From: JAUWOY01 sp034431315
Lineage (GTDB): Bacteria; Chloroflexota; Anaerolineae; VGOG01
DNA: 12,390 nucleotides
Direction: 5' to 3'
NCBI GenBank assembly: GCA_034431315.1
Contig: DAOUDK010000125.1
Span: 1 to 12,390 of the forward strand
A program made the translations under genes and the position numbers. This document shows positions 1 through 6,984 of this stretch, one piece after another. Every line of letters starts with the position of its first letter. Position 1 is the first letter of the stretch. Under the pieces are notes generated by a model. The model had not been told where the DNA came from. It made no database searches and worked only from the letters and a program-made list of their open reading frames with translations.

Positions 1-1
1 A

Positions 2-103
2 GCTATTATGGGCTGTATCGCTGAAACCGATGGGGAATATAAGCAAGAACTTGCCAGCTTATTGACCCTCAAATTCCAGACCTTCGAAAATGTTACTTTA
101 TGA
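2..103 (+). CDS. Possible 3' end of an unrecognised gene entering from the left edge
   Basis: One plus-strand frame is open from the window edge to a TGA at 101-103, giving about 33 residues that end in FQTFENVTL. The other two plus frames close within about 65 bases. The stop overlaps the stop of the convergent minus-strand gene (TTA at 98-100) by a few bases, an arrangement common for tail-to-tail neighbours. I recognise no family in so short a tail, and a random open frame of this length is possible. An internal ATG at 8-10 could also make it a 31-residue ORF, but no convincing ribosome binding site can be judged. Confidence 0.3.
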   Translation, partial: AIMGCIAETDGEYKQELASLLTLKFQTFENVTL

Positions 104-769
104 CCGTTGCCAGTATACCAATGGACGAATAGAGAACATGAGCTTCAGTTGGCTGGCCAGGCAGATAAGACGGACGACGGGGTTGAGCCGGGCCAACTGC
201 CAGGCCAGCCGGTCCTCGTCGGTGGCCTCAAGCTGATGAAAGGCCAACGCCGCCTGGCAGTCAACGTAGCCGTGGGCGACCAGCAGGCGCACCACCTCGT
301 AGTCCTTTACCGCGATGGCTACGTAGTAGACGAGTTGTTGAAGGGCAGCGGTTGCTAATCCCCGCTCCTGACCCTTCTCCACCAGGTTCCGTGAGAATTT
401 GAAGACGTAATACTCCGGCGAGCCGTGCAAGATGCTGTGAGCCACCTGTTGGCGGATAGCTCCCAGACCCACCATGTGCGGCACCTCTGCCAGCCGCTCG
501 CGGCAGATGGTGATCCGAGGCACGCTGCGCCAGGCGTCGTGGAGGGCCAGGAACTCTGTACCCAGCGGGCTGGCGATGCCCAGCTCGGCGTGCTCCGCAG
601 CTAAGAACTGCTTCAGCCTTTTCACTGTGTCCAGCAGGCACACCTGTACGACTTCCAGGTCTGAGGTGGGCAAGCGTCGGTAACATTCTCCAAGTTGCCG
701 CGTTAGCTCTTGCCAGAAGCTGTTGGGGACGTCACCGTGGATAATAAACTGAAGTTCGGGTTCAGCCAT
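98..769 (-). CDS. Uncharacterised protein, zincin-like with a decayed HExxH motif
   Basis: This 223-residue soluble protein has no signal peptide or obvious membrane span and belongs to no family I can name firmly. The start is ATG at 769-767, preceded on the minus strand by GGAG eight bases upstream. The most telling stretch is residues 104-121, AIRQQVAHSILHGSPEYY: it has the layout of a zincin helix HExxHxxxHG, but the first His and the catalytic Glu positions are Gln107 and Gln108, while His111, His115 and Gly116 remain. The upstream segment PRITICRERL (84-93) looks like the beta strand that precedes such a helix. If the resemblance is real, the protein is a catalytically dead relative of a peptidase, perhaps a binding or regulatory protein. 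The remainder is helical with many Leu, Ala and Val. It converges on the possible gene at the left edge and diverges from the PLP enzyme at 957. The coding call is good; the functional reading is tentative. Confidence 0.7.
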   Translation of the reverse strand: MAEPELQFIIHGDVPNSFWQELTRQLGECYRRLPTSDLEVVQVCLLDTVKRLKQFLAAEHAELGIASPLGTEFLALHDAWRSVPRITICRERLAEVPHMVGLGAIRQQVAHSILHGSPEYYVFKFSRNLVEKGQERGLATAALQQLVYYVAIAVKDYEVVRLLVAHGYVDCQAALAFHQLEATDEDRLAWQLARLNPVVRLICLASQLKLMFSIRPLVYWQRS

Positions 770-842
770 GTGTGATGCTCCGGATCCTAGATTCTCAGGT
801 AATGAGTATAGCAGCGAGCTCGCAGGCTGTCAAGCGGAGCTC

Positions 843-899
843 ACAGAGACGCGGAGTTTTGTCCGCCTTCCGTGTTTCCATGCCCTCCGTGTTTCCGTG
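843..899. repeat. Imperfect inverted repeat with an internal direct repeat in the divergent intergenic region
   Basis: CACAGAGACGCGGAG (843-857) is complementary to CTCCGTGTTTCCGTG (885-899) at 12 of 15 positions. The right side also holds a direct repeat: TCCGTGTTTCCATG (869-882) and TCCGTGTTTCCGTG (886-899), 13 of 14 identical. It lies between two divergent genes and just upstream of the promoter at 911-921. It resembles a small interspersed intergenic element; no protein-binding role can be shown. Confidence 0.4.
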
Positions 900-910
900 T
901 TTGGGCCAGG

Positions 911-921
911 TGTGGTATACT
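911..921 (+). promoter_or_regulatory. Promoter -10 region of the PLP enzyme gene (TGTGGTATACT)
   Basis: TATACT at 916-921 is a good -10 hexamer, preceded by TGTGG. Transcription would start near 928, leaving a leader of about 29 nt that carries AAGGAG (943-948) before the ATG at 957. The -35 region is poor (TTTCCG at 892-897, spacing 18). The string is a near match to TGTGGTAGAAT, which recurs at three other places in this window. Confidence 0.55.
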
Positions 922-956
922 TATGCTTATCACATAATTACGAAGGAGCGTGAATA

Positions 957-1982
957 ATGCTGACTGAGAACCTGCCTCGCGTACCCATCGCCCACCTGCC
1001 TACCCCCTTGGAGGAGATGCCCCGCCTGAGCGAAGCCCTGGGCGGGCCGCGCCTCTTCGTCAAGCGCGACGCTCAGACCGGCCTGGCCACCGGGGGCAAC
1101 AAGGCTCGCAAGCTGGAGTTTCTGCTGGCTGATGCTCTGGAGAAAGGGGCTGATACCATCATCACTGCGGGCGCCGTCCAGTCCAATCATGCCCGCCAGA
1201 CGGCCGCCGCCGCCGTGACATCATGTGATGGAAACGGCTTCGGCCTGCGCTGTTGCCTGGTTCTGAGCGGGCAGAGCCCCGATCGCTGGACCGGCAACTT
1301 GCTCCTGGATGAGCTTCTGGGGGCCGACATTCGCTGGGCTGGTGAGCGAGACCGCGCACAAATGATGGAGGAGGTGGCTGAGGAGATGATGCGCCTGGGC
1401 CGCCATCCATACATCATCCCCGTTGGCGGCTCCAACCCCGTGGGCTCAGTGGGCTATGTGGAAGCTATGGTGGAATTGATGGCGCAACTGGAGGTGCGAG
1501 ACCTCCAAGTGGACAGGGTCGTCTTCCCCACGGGTTCTGGGGGCACCCAGGCAGGCCTGATGGTGGGGGCCAAGGCCCTGGGATTTGCTGGCCAGATCGA
1601 GGGCATCAGCGTGAGTAGGACCAAAGAGGCGCTGAAGCCCAGGCTGGAGAAGTTGGTCACTGAGACAGCAGCGTTCCTGGGACTTGACCTCTCTTTCGCC
1701 AGCGAGGACTTCATCGTCCACGACGACTACCTCGGCGAGGGTTACGCCAGGATGGGGCCGCCAGAGCGGGAGGCCATTCGACTCGCGGCTCGCACCGAGG
1801 GACTGCTGGTGGATCCCGTCTACACTGGCCGGGCCATGGCCGGCCTGATAGATTTGATCAGAAGAGGCGTTTTTGGCCCCGATGAGACCGTCCTCTTCTG
1901 GCACACCGGGGGCACGCCGGCTCTCTTTGCCTATGCCGACGAATTGGAAGTTGGAGGTTGGAGGTTGGACGTTGGAGGTTAG
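957..1982 (+). CDS. PLP-dependent enzyme, D-cysteine desulfhydrase / ACC deaminase family (dcyD-like)
   Basis: This is a 341-residue cytoplasmic fold-type II PLP enzyme. Family members release H2S, pyruvate and ammonia from D-cysteine, or deaminate 1-aminocyclopropane-1-carboxylate. Visible motifs: GGNKARKLEFL at 46-56, where Lys49 should form the Schiff base with PLP; AVQSNHARQTA at 73-83, where Ser76, Asn77 and His78 line the substrate site; TGSGGTQAG at 192-200, the glycine loop that holds the PLP phosphate; VDPVYTGRA with Tyr289; and HTGGTPALF near the C terminus. Length fits the family (about 325-345). The ATG at 957 has AAGGAG eight bases upstream. The last residues, roughly ELEVGGWRLDVGG, are encoded by a heptanucleotide repeat containing the stop codon, so the natural C terminus has probably been replaced. 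The acylase gene begins 61 bp downstream on the same strand. Substrate (D-cysteine, ACC or another small amino acid) cannot be settled from sequence alone; D-cysteine desulfhydrase is the usual annotation for this motif set. Confidence 0.9.
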   Translation: MLTENLPRVPIAHLPTPLEEMPRLSEALGGPRLFVKRDAQTGLATGGNKARKLEFLLADALEKGADTIITAGAVQSNHARQTAAAAVTSCDGNGFGLRCCLVLSGQSPDRWTGNLLLDELLGADIRWAGERDRAQMMEEVAEEMMRLGRHPYIIPVGGSNPVGSVGYVEAMVELMAQLEVRDLQVDRVVFPTGSGGTQAGLMVGAKALGFAGQIEGISVSRTKEALKPRLEKLVTETAAFLGLDLSFASEDFIVHDDYLGEGYARMGPPEREAIRLAARTEGLLVDPVYTGRAMAGLIDLIRRGVFGPDETVLFWHTGGTPALFAYADELEVGGWRLDVGG

Positions 1983-2008
1983 AAGTTGTTCCAACCTCTA
2001 ACCTCCAA
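1944..2008. repeat. Heptanucleotide repeat TTGGAGG in both orientations, forming a hairpin
   Basis: From 1944 the sequence has a strict period of 7: TTGGAAG, TTGGAGG, TTGGAGG, TTGGACG, TTGGAGG, TTAGAAG. After three bases it returns as the complement (CCAACCTCTAACCTCCAA, 1991-2008). Positions 1972-1988 pair with 1992-2008 at 16 of 17 positions around a TTC loop. There is no T-tract directly behind, so it is not a classical terminator, although the transcript hairpin would be strong. It overlaps the end of the upstream gene, including its TAG (1980-1982), and sits 22 bp before the ribosome binding site of the acylase gene. Confidence 0.85.
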
Positions 2009-2030
2009 TCTCTATACAAAAATCATTCAA

Positions 2031-2036
2031 AGGAGG
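2031..2036 (+). promoter_or_regulatory. Ribosome binding site of the acylase gene
   Basis: AGGAGG lies seven bases before the ATG at 2044. This consensus site fixes the start directly ahead of the N-terminal membrane anchor. Confidence 0.8.
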
Positions 2037-2043
2037 AGCGAAA

Positions 2044-4476
2044 ATGCGAAAACTGCTAGGCAAGATCCTGACGATCATTGGTGTTCTCATCCTGCTGCTG
2101 GTGATCGTGGCAGTTTGCGGGGGCTACTTCGTCATCAGACGCGGCTTCCCGACCGTCAACGGCACGATCAAAGTGGCGGGGCTCCAATCCCAGGTGGAGG
2201 TTTACCGCGACAGTTGGGGCGTCCCCCACATCTACGCCTCCAACTCCCACGACCTGTTCTTTGCCCAGGGCTACGTCCACGCCCAGGACCGCTTCTGGCA
2301 GATGGAGTTCTGGCGGCGCATTGGCTCTGGGCGGCTGGCGGAAATCCTGGGGGAGTCTGCGCTGGACTCCGACCGCTTCATCCGTACCATCGGCTGGCAC
2401 CGCACCGCCGCCCAGGAGCTGGAACTGCTGGACGAGGAGGCACAGGCGGTGCTGGAGGCCTACGCCGAGGGGGGCAACGCCTACATCTCCACTCATCGTG
2501 GCCGCCTGGGGCTGGAGTTCGCCATCCTGGGTCTCACCGGCGTCAAATTCGACCCTGAGCCCTGGACCCCGCTCAACACTCTCACCTGGGCCAAGGTGAT
2601 GGCCTGGGACCTGGGGGGCAACAGGAGCGACGAACTGCTGCGCGCCCAGATCGCCGCCCGGCTGGGCACCTCCGCTGTTGAGGTGCTGATGCCGCCCTAC
2701 CCGGACGATTACCCGGTCATCGTCCCCCACCCGCTGGCGGAGGCGACGCTGAAGGCGTTGCCCGAGGCCGCCTTCGACTTCCATCCCTTGGGAACAGGGA
2801 ACGATATTGGCAGCAACAGTTGGGTCGTCGCCGGCAGCCGCACCGAGACGGGGATGCCCCTGCTGGCCAACGACCCCCACCTGAGCATCCAGATGCCCTC
2901 CATCTGGTACGAAATCGGTCTCCACTGCGAGCCCGTCGGGCCGGACTGCCCGTACAACGTGGTCGGCGCGTCCTTCGCCGGCGTTCCCGGCGTCATCATC
3001 GGCCACAACGACCACATCGCCTGGGGGGTCACTAACCTGGCGCCGGATGTGCAGGACCTCTTCATTGAGCGGATCAATACGGAGAACCCCAACCAGTACG
3101 AGTACCAGGGGGAGTGGCTGGATATGGAGGTCATCCGCGAGGAGATCCGCGTCGCGGGAGAGGAGGAGCCGGTGGTGGTGAACGTCCGCCTCACCCGCCA
3201 CGGCCCCATCATCAACGACGTGGCCGGCGGCCCGGAAGAAGACTGGGCCTTCGGCTGGCAGCCCCTGGCCCTCTCCTGGACCGCGCTCCAGCCCGGCACG
3301 CTGGTGCAGAGCATCCTTCTTCTGGACAGGGCCACTAATTGGGACGAGTTCCGAGAGGCGCTGAGCTACTGGGACGTGCCCAGCCAGAACTTCGTCTACG
3401 CCGACGTGGAGGGGAACATCGGCTACCAGGCCCCCGGCCGCATCCCCATCCGCGCCTCGGGCGACGGCTCGATGCCGGTGCCCGGCTGGAGCGGCCAGTA
3501 CGACTGGGTGGATTACATCCCCTTCGACGACCTGCCCCGCGCCTTCAACCCACCGGAGGGGTACATCGTCACCGCCAATCACGCCGTGGTGGGGCCGGAC
3601 TACCCCTACTTCATCTCGATGGACTGGGCCCCCGGCTACCGGGCGCGGCGGATCGTGGAGATGATCGAGGCCGACGCCTCCCTCTCCCTGGCCGACATGC
3701 AGGTCATGCACGGGGACAGCAGCCCCGTCTACGCCCAGGACATCCTGCCCTACTTGCTGACCCTCGCCAGCGACGAGCCTCGCCTGACAGAGGCGCTGGC
3801 CCTGCTGCAAGCCTGGGACGGGCGGGCAGTGCGGGATAGCGCGGGGGCCGCTCTCTTCGAGGCCTTCCGCTTGCACCTGATAGACCTGACCTTCGGCGAC
3901 GAACTGGGAGAGCAACTCCTGCGTCGAGCCCGGAGCACGGCGGGGGTCGCGCTGGTGAACCTCCTGGCCGACGAGGCATCCCCCTGGTTCGACGACGTCA
4001 CCACGCCCCAGGTGGAGACGCGCGACGACATCCTGCTGCAATCGCTGGAGGAAGCGGTGGAGGAGCTGACCGAGACACTGGGGCAGGACATGGCCCGCTG
4101 GCGTTGGGGGGAGCTGCACACCGCCACCTTCGAGAACCAAAGCCTGGGGCAGTCCGGCATCGGTCTCATCGAGGCCCTGTTCAACCGGGGCCCGGTCCCG
4201 GTGGACGGCACTATCGCCACCGTCAACAACACCGGCTACAGTCCGAGCGATCCCTACGGCGTGGTGATCGTCTCCTCCTACCGCCAGATCGTGGACCTGA
4301 GCGACTTCACCCGCTCGATCTCGATGCACACCACCGGCCAATCCGGCCACCCCTACCATCCCCACTACAGTGACATGATTGACCCCTGGCGGAACATCGA
4401 GTATCATCCCATGCTGTGGGAGCGAACCAATGTGCAGGCGGATGCAGAAGGTGTGCTGGTGCTAGAATCACCATGA
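2044..4476 (+). CDS. Penicillin acylase family protein (peptidase S45, Ntn hydrolase), membrane-anchored
   Basis: This 810-residue precursor is of the penicillin amidase/S45 type. These enzymes cut themselves into alpha and beta chains and then hydrolyse amide bonds in acylated amines, for example beta-lactam side chains or N-acyl-homoserine lactones. Residues about 7-30 form a hydrophobic segment after Arg/Lys: an uncleaved anchor or signal peptide placing the enzyme outside the membrane. The alpha chain carries the typical segment from VEVYRDSWGVPHIYA through AQGYVHAQDRFWQMEFWRR. The motif GSNSW puts the N-terminal nucleophile at Ser257, with self-cleavage expected between Gly256 and Ser257. 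Further family motifs are NDPHLS (276-281), GHNDHIAWGVTN (320-331), TRHGPI (384-389), ANHAVV with Asn512 as the probable oxyanion Asn, YRARRI at about 532-537, and HTTGQSGHPYHPHYSDM near the C terminus. All look intact, so an active enzyme is likely. It may be co-transcribed with the PLP gene upstream, but a hairpin lies between them. The substrate is not predictable; antibiotic or quorum-signal acylase would be over-reading. Confidence 0.93.
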   Translation: MRKLLGKILTIIGVLILLLVIVAVCGGYFVIRRGFPTVNGTIKVAGLQSQVEVYRDSWGVPHIYASNSHDLFFAQGYVHAQDRFWQMEFWRRIGSGRLAEILGESALDSDRFIRTIGWHRTAAQELELLDEEAQAVLEAYAEGGNAYISTHRGRLGLEFAILGLTGVKFDPEPWTPLNTLTWAKVMAWDLGGNRSDELLRAQIAARLGTSAVEVLMPPYPDDYPVIVPHPLAEATLKALPEAAFDFHPLGTGNDIGSNSWVVAGSRTETGMPLLANDPHLSIQMPSIWYEIGLHCEPVGPDCPYNVVGASFAGVPGVIIGHNDHIAWGVTNLAPDVQDLFIERINTENPNQYEYQGEWLDMEVIREEIRVAGEEEPVVVNVRLTRHGPIINDVAGGPEEDWAFGWQPLALSWTALQPGTLVQSILLLDRATNWDEFREALSYWDVPSQNFVYADVEGNIGYQAPGRIPIRASGDGSMPVPGWSGQYDWVDYIPFDDLPRAFNPPEGYIVTANHAVVGPDYPYFISMDWAPGYRARRIVEMIEADASLSLADMQVMHGDSSPVYAQDILPYLLTLASDEPRLTEALALLQAWDGRAVRDSAGAALFEAFRLHLIDLTFGDELGEQLLRRARSTAGVALVNLLADEASPWFDDVTTPQVETRDDILLQSLEEAVEELTETLGQDMARWRWGELHTATFENQSLGQSGIGLIEALFNRGPVPVDGTIATVNNTGYSPSDPYGVVIVSSYRQIVDLSDFTRSISMHTTGQSGHPYHPHYSDMIDPWRNIEYHPMLWERTNVQADAEGVLVLESP

Positions 4477-4534
4477 TCACACTTCCTCCAAAGAGAACAC
4501 CAATGGACGGGCGTATCTAGAAGTTGGGGAAGCG

Positions 4535-4635
4535 AGCGCCGGTTGAGTAGTGTAGCGTATCGAAACCAAGTGAGCGGCTCTACAAACAAGCCGCTTGGCC
4601 TCGATACGTCGCTTCGCTCCTACTCGGCCGGCGCT
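4535..4635. repeat. REP-like palindromic element (about 100 bp)
   Basis: A long imperfect palindrome. The outer arms 4535-4550 and 4620-4635 pair over 16 positions, two of which become G-U pairs in RNA. CGTATCGA (4556-4563) pairs with TCGATACG (4601-4608), and CCAA plus GCGGCT pair with AGCCGCTTGG around an apical loop at 4580-4588. The phrases GAGTAG and CGTATCGA are characteristic of intergenic repeats I recall from many high-G+C bacteria. It lies 58 bp behind the acylase stop codon and may act as its transcript 3' end, though there is no U-tract. A related half element lies at 6925-6960. Confidence 0.75.
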
Positions 4636-4694
4636 GGACGTGCTCTTTTCCCAAGGCTCCCCCGACTTGCAAATGCGCCCGTTTGGAGGCCATG

Positions 4695-4705
4695 ATTCTA
4701 CCACA
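4695..4705 (-). promoter_or_regulatory. Orphan promoter-like site on the minus strand (TGTGGTAGAAT)
   Basis: The complement of 4695-4705 is exactly the 11-mer TGTGGTAGAAT that forms the -10 region of the antitoxin and 1200-residue protein genes. Here the -35 region is weak (TGTCCA at spacing 17). A transcript would start near 4688 and run leftward through the palindrome at 4535-4635 into the antisense of the acylase 3' end. No coding gene lies in its path. It may be left over from a lost gene or drive a small RNA. Confidence 0.35.
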
Positions 4706-4762
4706 AAACGAGGGTTGTGGACACTGTTCTCAAACGGATGTGCATTTTCGGCCAGCACAGGC

Positions 4763-4937
4763 TCGCACCAGGCCAGATGAGATCACGATCTTTAAATCTG
4801 TGGGGCTGGCCATCCAGGACGTAGCGACGGCGACCAAAGTCTACCAGCTTGCCAAAGAAAAAGGGGTGGACAAGACGCTGTCTCTGATGCAGGCTGTTTC
4901 AGAACGATACGCTTTCCGAACAAAAAGCCTTTCCTGA
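4763..4937 (+). pseudogene. C-terminal remnant of an ornithine cyclodeaminase / mu-crystallin family gene
   Basis: An open frame contains ARTRPDEITIFKSVGLAIQD followed by VATATKVYQLAKEKG (from about 4763). This closely matches the C-terminal signature of ornithine cyclodeaminase/alanine dehydrogenase-type proteins, where DEITLFKSVGLAxxDVAxA is typical. The rest of the roughly 320-residue, NAD-binding Rossmann-fold enzyme is absent: upstream of 4763 the frame has no resemblance and reaches into the intergenic region. The open frame can be read from an ATG at 4683, but that would give only 84 residues without a catalytic domain. The stop (TGA 4935-4937) lies inside the terminator stem. The fragment is therefore non-functional; the likely explanation is deletion of the 5' part, or insertion of this end by recombination. 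Confidence 0.75.
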
Positions 4938-4957
4938 AGGGTCAGGAAAGGCTTTTT
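4922..4957. terminator. Bidirectional rho-independent terminator at the 3' end of typA
   Basis: AAAAAGCCTTTCCTGA (4922-4937) pairs perfectly with TCAGGAAAGGCTTTTT (4942-4957) around the four-base loop AGGG. T-tracts follow on both strands (TTTTTTT at 4953-4959 on plus; five T on minus, the complement of 4922-4926). It directly abuts the typA stop codon (4958-4960) and would also stop transcription arriving from the left. Confidence 0.93.
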
Positions 4958-6814
4958 TTATGCTTGTTGTGTCTTTTTGATACGCTTGGCCTGTCTGCCG
5001 CGTTCTTCTGTGCCTAAGATGCGTTTGCGGATGCGATAGCTCTGCGGCGTCACTTCTAAAAGTTCGTCGTCGGCCAGGTATTCTATGGCCTCGTCCAGGC
5101 TCATCTGCCGGGGGGGCGTCAGGCGCTCGTCTATCTCTCGGGTCGAGCTGCGCATGTTCGTCAGGTGTTTCTTCTTGCACACGTTAACCGCCAAATCTCC
5201 AGAGCGTTGATGTTCTCCTACAACCATGCCTTCGTATACGTGTGTACCGGGGCTGACGAACAACATGCCACGCACTTGGGCGTTTTTCAGGCCGAATGTC
5301 GTGGCTACGCCGATTTCCCATGCCACCAGAGAGCCGCTTGAGCGAGATTTGATCTCTCCGGCCATGGGCAGGTATCCGTAGAACAAGGTATGTAGCACGC
5401 CCATCCCATGCGTAGCAGTCATAAAGTGGTGTCGAAAACCCAGCAAGCCACGCATGGGCACGAGATACGTCAGACGTATGTTGTTTTCTTGCGTATCCAC
5501 CATGTCGAGCATCTGCCCGCGACGGGTGCCCAGCATTTCGATGACGGCTCCTAGCGTGTCTGATCTGGTCTCAATGTAGGCTTTTTCATAGGGTTCCAAG
5601 AGTTCACCCTGTTCCCCTTGGCGCAAGAGGACCTCTGGGCGTGAGACTTGAAACTCGTATCCTTCCCTGCGCATCGTCTCAATCAGGATGGCGAGGTGCA
5701 ACTCTCCCCGCCCAGAAACATTGAACGTGTCGGCATTGTCCGTTTCGGTGACACGCAAGGCGATATTTTGGCGCAATTCGCCGAACAGGCGCGCGCGCAA
5801 TTTGCGTGACGTTCCCCATTGGCCCTCGCGTCCTGTAAAGGGAGACATGTTCACGCCAAAGGTCATCTTGACCGTGGGTTCTTCAACGTGGATAGAGGGC
5901 AGCGCGACCGGGTTCTCGGGGTCTGCCAGCGTTTCTCCTATCGAGACGTCTTCCAGCCCGGCGATCACGACGATTTCCCCGGCTTGGGCCTCCTCTACCG
6001 CGACAAGCGTTAGCCCCTGGTGAACGTAAAGGTAGCGGACTTGTTCGAGCCGCGTTTTGCCATTGGCCATCATCCGAACGACTGGGAGATCCACTTGCAT
6101 GCGGCCGGCGAAAATGCGCCCGACGGCGGTCACGCCGCGATACTCGTCGTATCCGACCGTCGTGACCAGCATTTGAAGCGGAGCGTCGATGTCGACTTGG
6201 GGGGGCGGGATGTGACGCAGGATCGCTTTGAAAAGAGGTTGCAGGTCTGGCCCCAGGTCTGGTGTCGACCCAGACTGACCGGTGACGGCGTTGGTGTATA
6301 CGACCGGAAAGTCTGCCTGCTCGTCGCTGGCGTCCAGTTCGATGAACAAGTCAAAGGTCTGATTCAGCGCTCGGTCCGGATCGGCATTGCGACGATCCAC
6401 TTTGTTGATGACGACGATGGCGCGGTGGTTCATCTCTAGTGCTTCTTTGAGTACAAAGTGGGTTTGCGGCATGGGGCCTTCGGCTGCGTCTACCAGCAGC
6501 AGGACGCCATCAACCATATTCATGACCCGTTCGACTTCTCCGCCGAAATCGGCGTGACCGGGCGTGTCTACGATGTTGATTTTGACATCTTGTTCTGTGA
6601 CGGGGTCCCAAATTGTGATGGCCGTGTTTTTAGACAGGATGGTGATGCCGCGCTCGCGTTCGAGATCGTTCGAGTCCATGATGCGCTCGGCGACTTGTTG
6701 GTTTTTGCGAAACACGTTGGCCTGTTTCAGCAGCCCGTCTACGAGTGTGGTTTTGCCATGATCTACGTGAGCGATGATGGCGATATTACGCAGGTTGGTT
6801 TGTTCAGTTAACAT
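4958..6814 (-). CDS. typA: TypA/BipA ribosome-associated translational GTPase
   Basis: This 618-residue cytoplasmic GTPase is related to EF-G. TypA/BipA binds the 70S ribosome and supports 50S assembly and growth at low temperature or under stress. The G domain is complete: G1 AHVDHGKT (15-22), G2 with Thr58 in RGITI, G3 DTPGH (83-87) followed by ADFGGEVERV, and G4 NKVD (137-140). The G5 position reads TNAVTG rather than the more usual SA-containing motif. The segment before G3 (WDPVTEQDVKINIVDTPGH) is about five residues longer than in E. coli BipA. Domains II, III and V follow, and the diagnostic C-terminal domain is present: KKKHLTNMRSSTREI, then LTPPRQMSLDEAIEYL and a basic tail. I chose the ATG at 6814-6812 because GGAAAG lies at a usable distance upstream; a TTG four codons earlier has no such site. 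Length is normal. The gene is transcribed alone and ends at a strong terminator. Confidence 0.97.
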   Translation of the reverse strand: MLTEQTNLRNIAIIAHVDHGKTTLVDGLLKQANVFRKNQQVAERIMDSNDLERERGITILSKNTAITIWDPVTEQDVKINIVDTPGHADFGGEVERVMNMVDGVLLLVDAAEGPMPQTHFVLKEALEMNHRAIVVINKVDRRNADPDRALNQTFDLFIELDASDEQADFPVVYTNAVTGQSGSTPDLGPDLQPLFKAILRHIPPPQVDIDAPLQMLVTTVGYDEYRGVTAVGRIFAGRMQVDLPVVRMMANGKTRLEQVRYLYVHQGLTLVAVEEAQAGEIVVIAGLEDVSIGETLADPENPVALPSIHVEEPTVKMTFGVNMSPFTGREGQWGTSRKLRARLFGELRQNIALRVTETDNADTFNVSGRGELHLAILIETMRREGYEFQVSRPEVLLRQGEQGELLEPYEKAYIETRSDTLGAVIEMLGTRRGQMLDMVDTQENNIRLTYLVPMRGLLGFRHHFMTATHGMGVLHTLFYGYLPMAGEIKSRSSGSLVAWEIGVATTFGLKNAQVRGMLFVSPGTHVYEGMVVGEHQRSGDLAVNVCKKKHLTNMRSSTREIDERLTPPRQMSLDEAIEYLADDELLEVTPQSYRIRKRILGTEERGRQAKRIKKTQQA

Positions 6815-6924
6815 AGAGCTTTCCAAAATAACATATTTGTGATGAAAATCCAGTTGGTGGATGATCGTTTATTGCATCTCTTTACCATTCAGGCGAGTCG
6901 CCGATCTAGTAGGATCGCTGTTCT

Positions 6925-6960
6925 GAGTCTCGATACAGCCCCTGCGGGCCGCTCGACCGG
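6925..6960. repeat. Partial second copy of the REP-like motif
   Basis: TCGATAC (6930-6936), 15 bases, then CTCGACCGG (6952-6960) repeats the pattern TCGATAC-N15-CTCGGCCGG at 4601-4631 with identical spacing and one difference in the outer blocks. The 15-base centre differs but is itself a small hairpin (GCCC-CTGC-GGGC), consistent with an exchangeable stem. The complementary other half seen at 4535-4579 is missing here. It lies just beyond the 3' end of the helicase remnant. Confidence 0.55.
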
Positions 6961-6984
6961 TGAACAGCCGCCTGGCGCGGCGTA

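Noticed and set aside
1944..2008. Rho-independent terminator after the PLP enzyme gene
   Set aside because: The stem is strong but is not followed by a T-tract, and it is built from a heptanucleotide repeat; recorded as a repeat instead.
2056..4407. A 783-codon open frame on the minus strand opposite the acylase gene
   Set aside because: It mirrors the codon periodicity of a G+C-rich gene, has low-complexity Val/Gly/His composition and no domain or ribosome binding site; the plus strand has clear S45 motifs.
4477..4758. A 93-codon minus-strand frame over the palindrome
   Set aside because: It is simply the translation of the REP-like repeat and flanks; such frames are often mis-annotated as hypothetical proteins.
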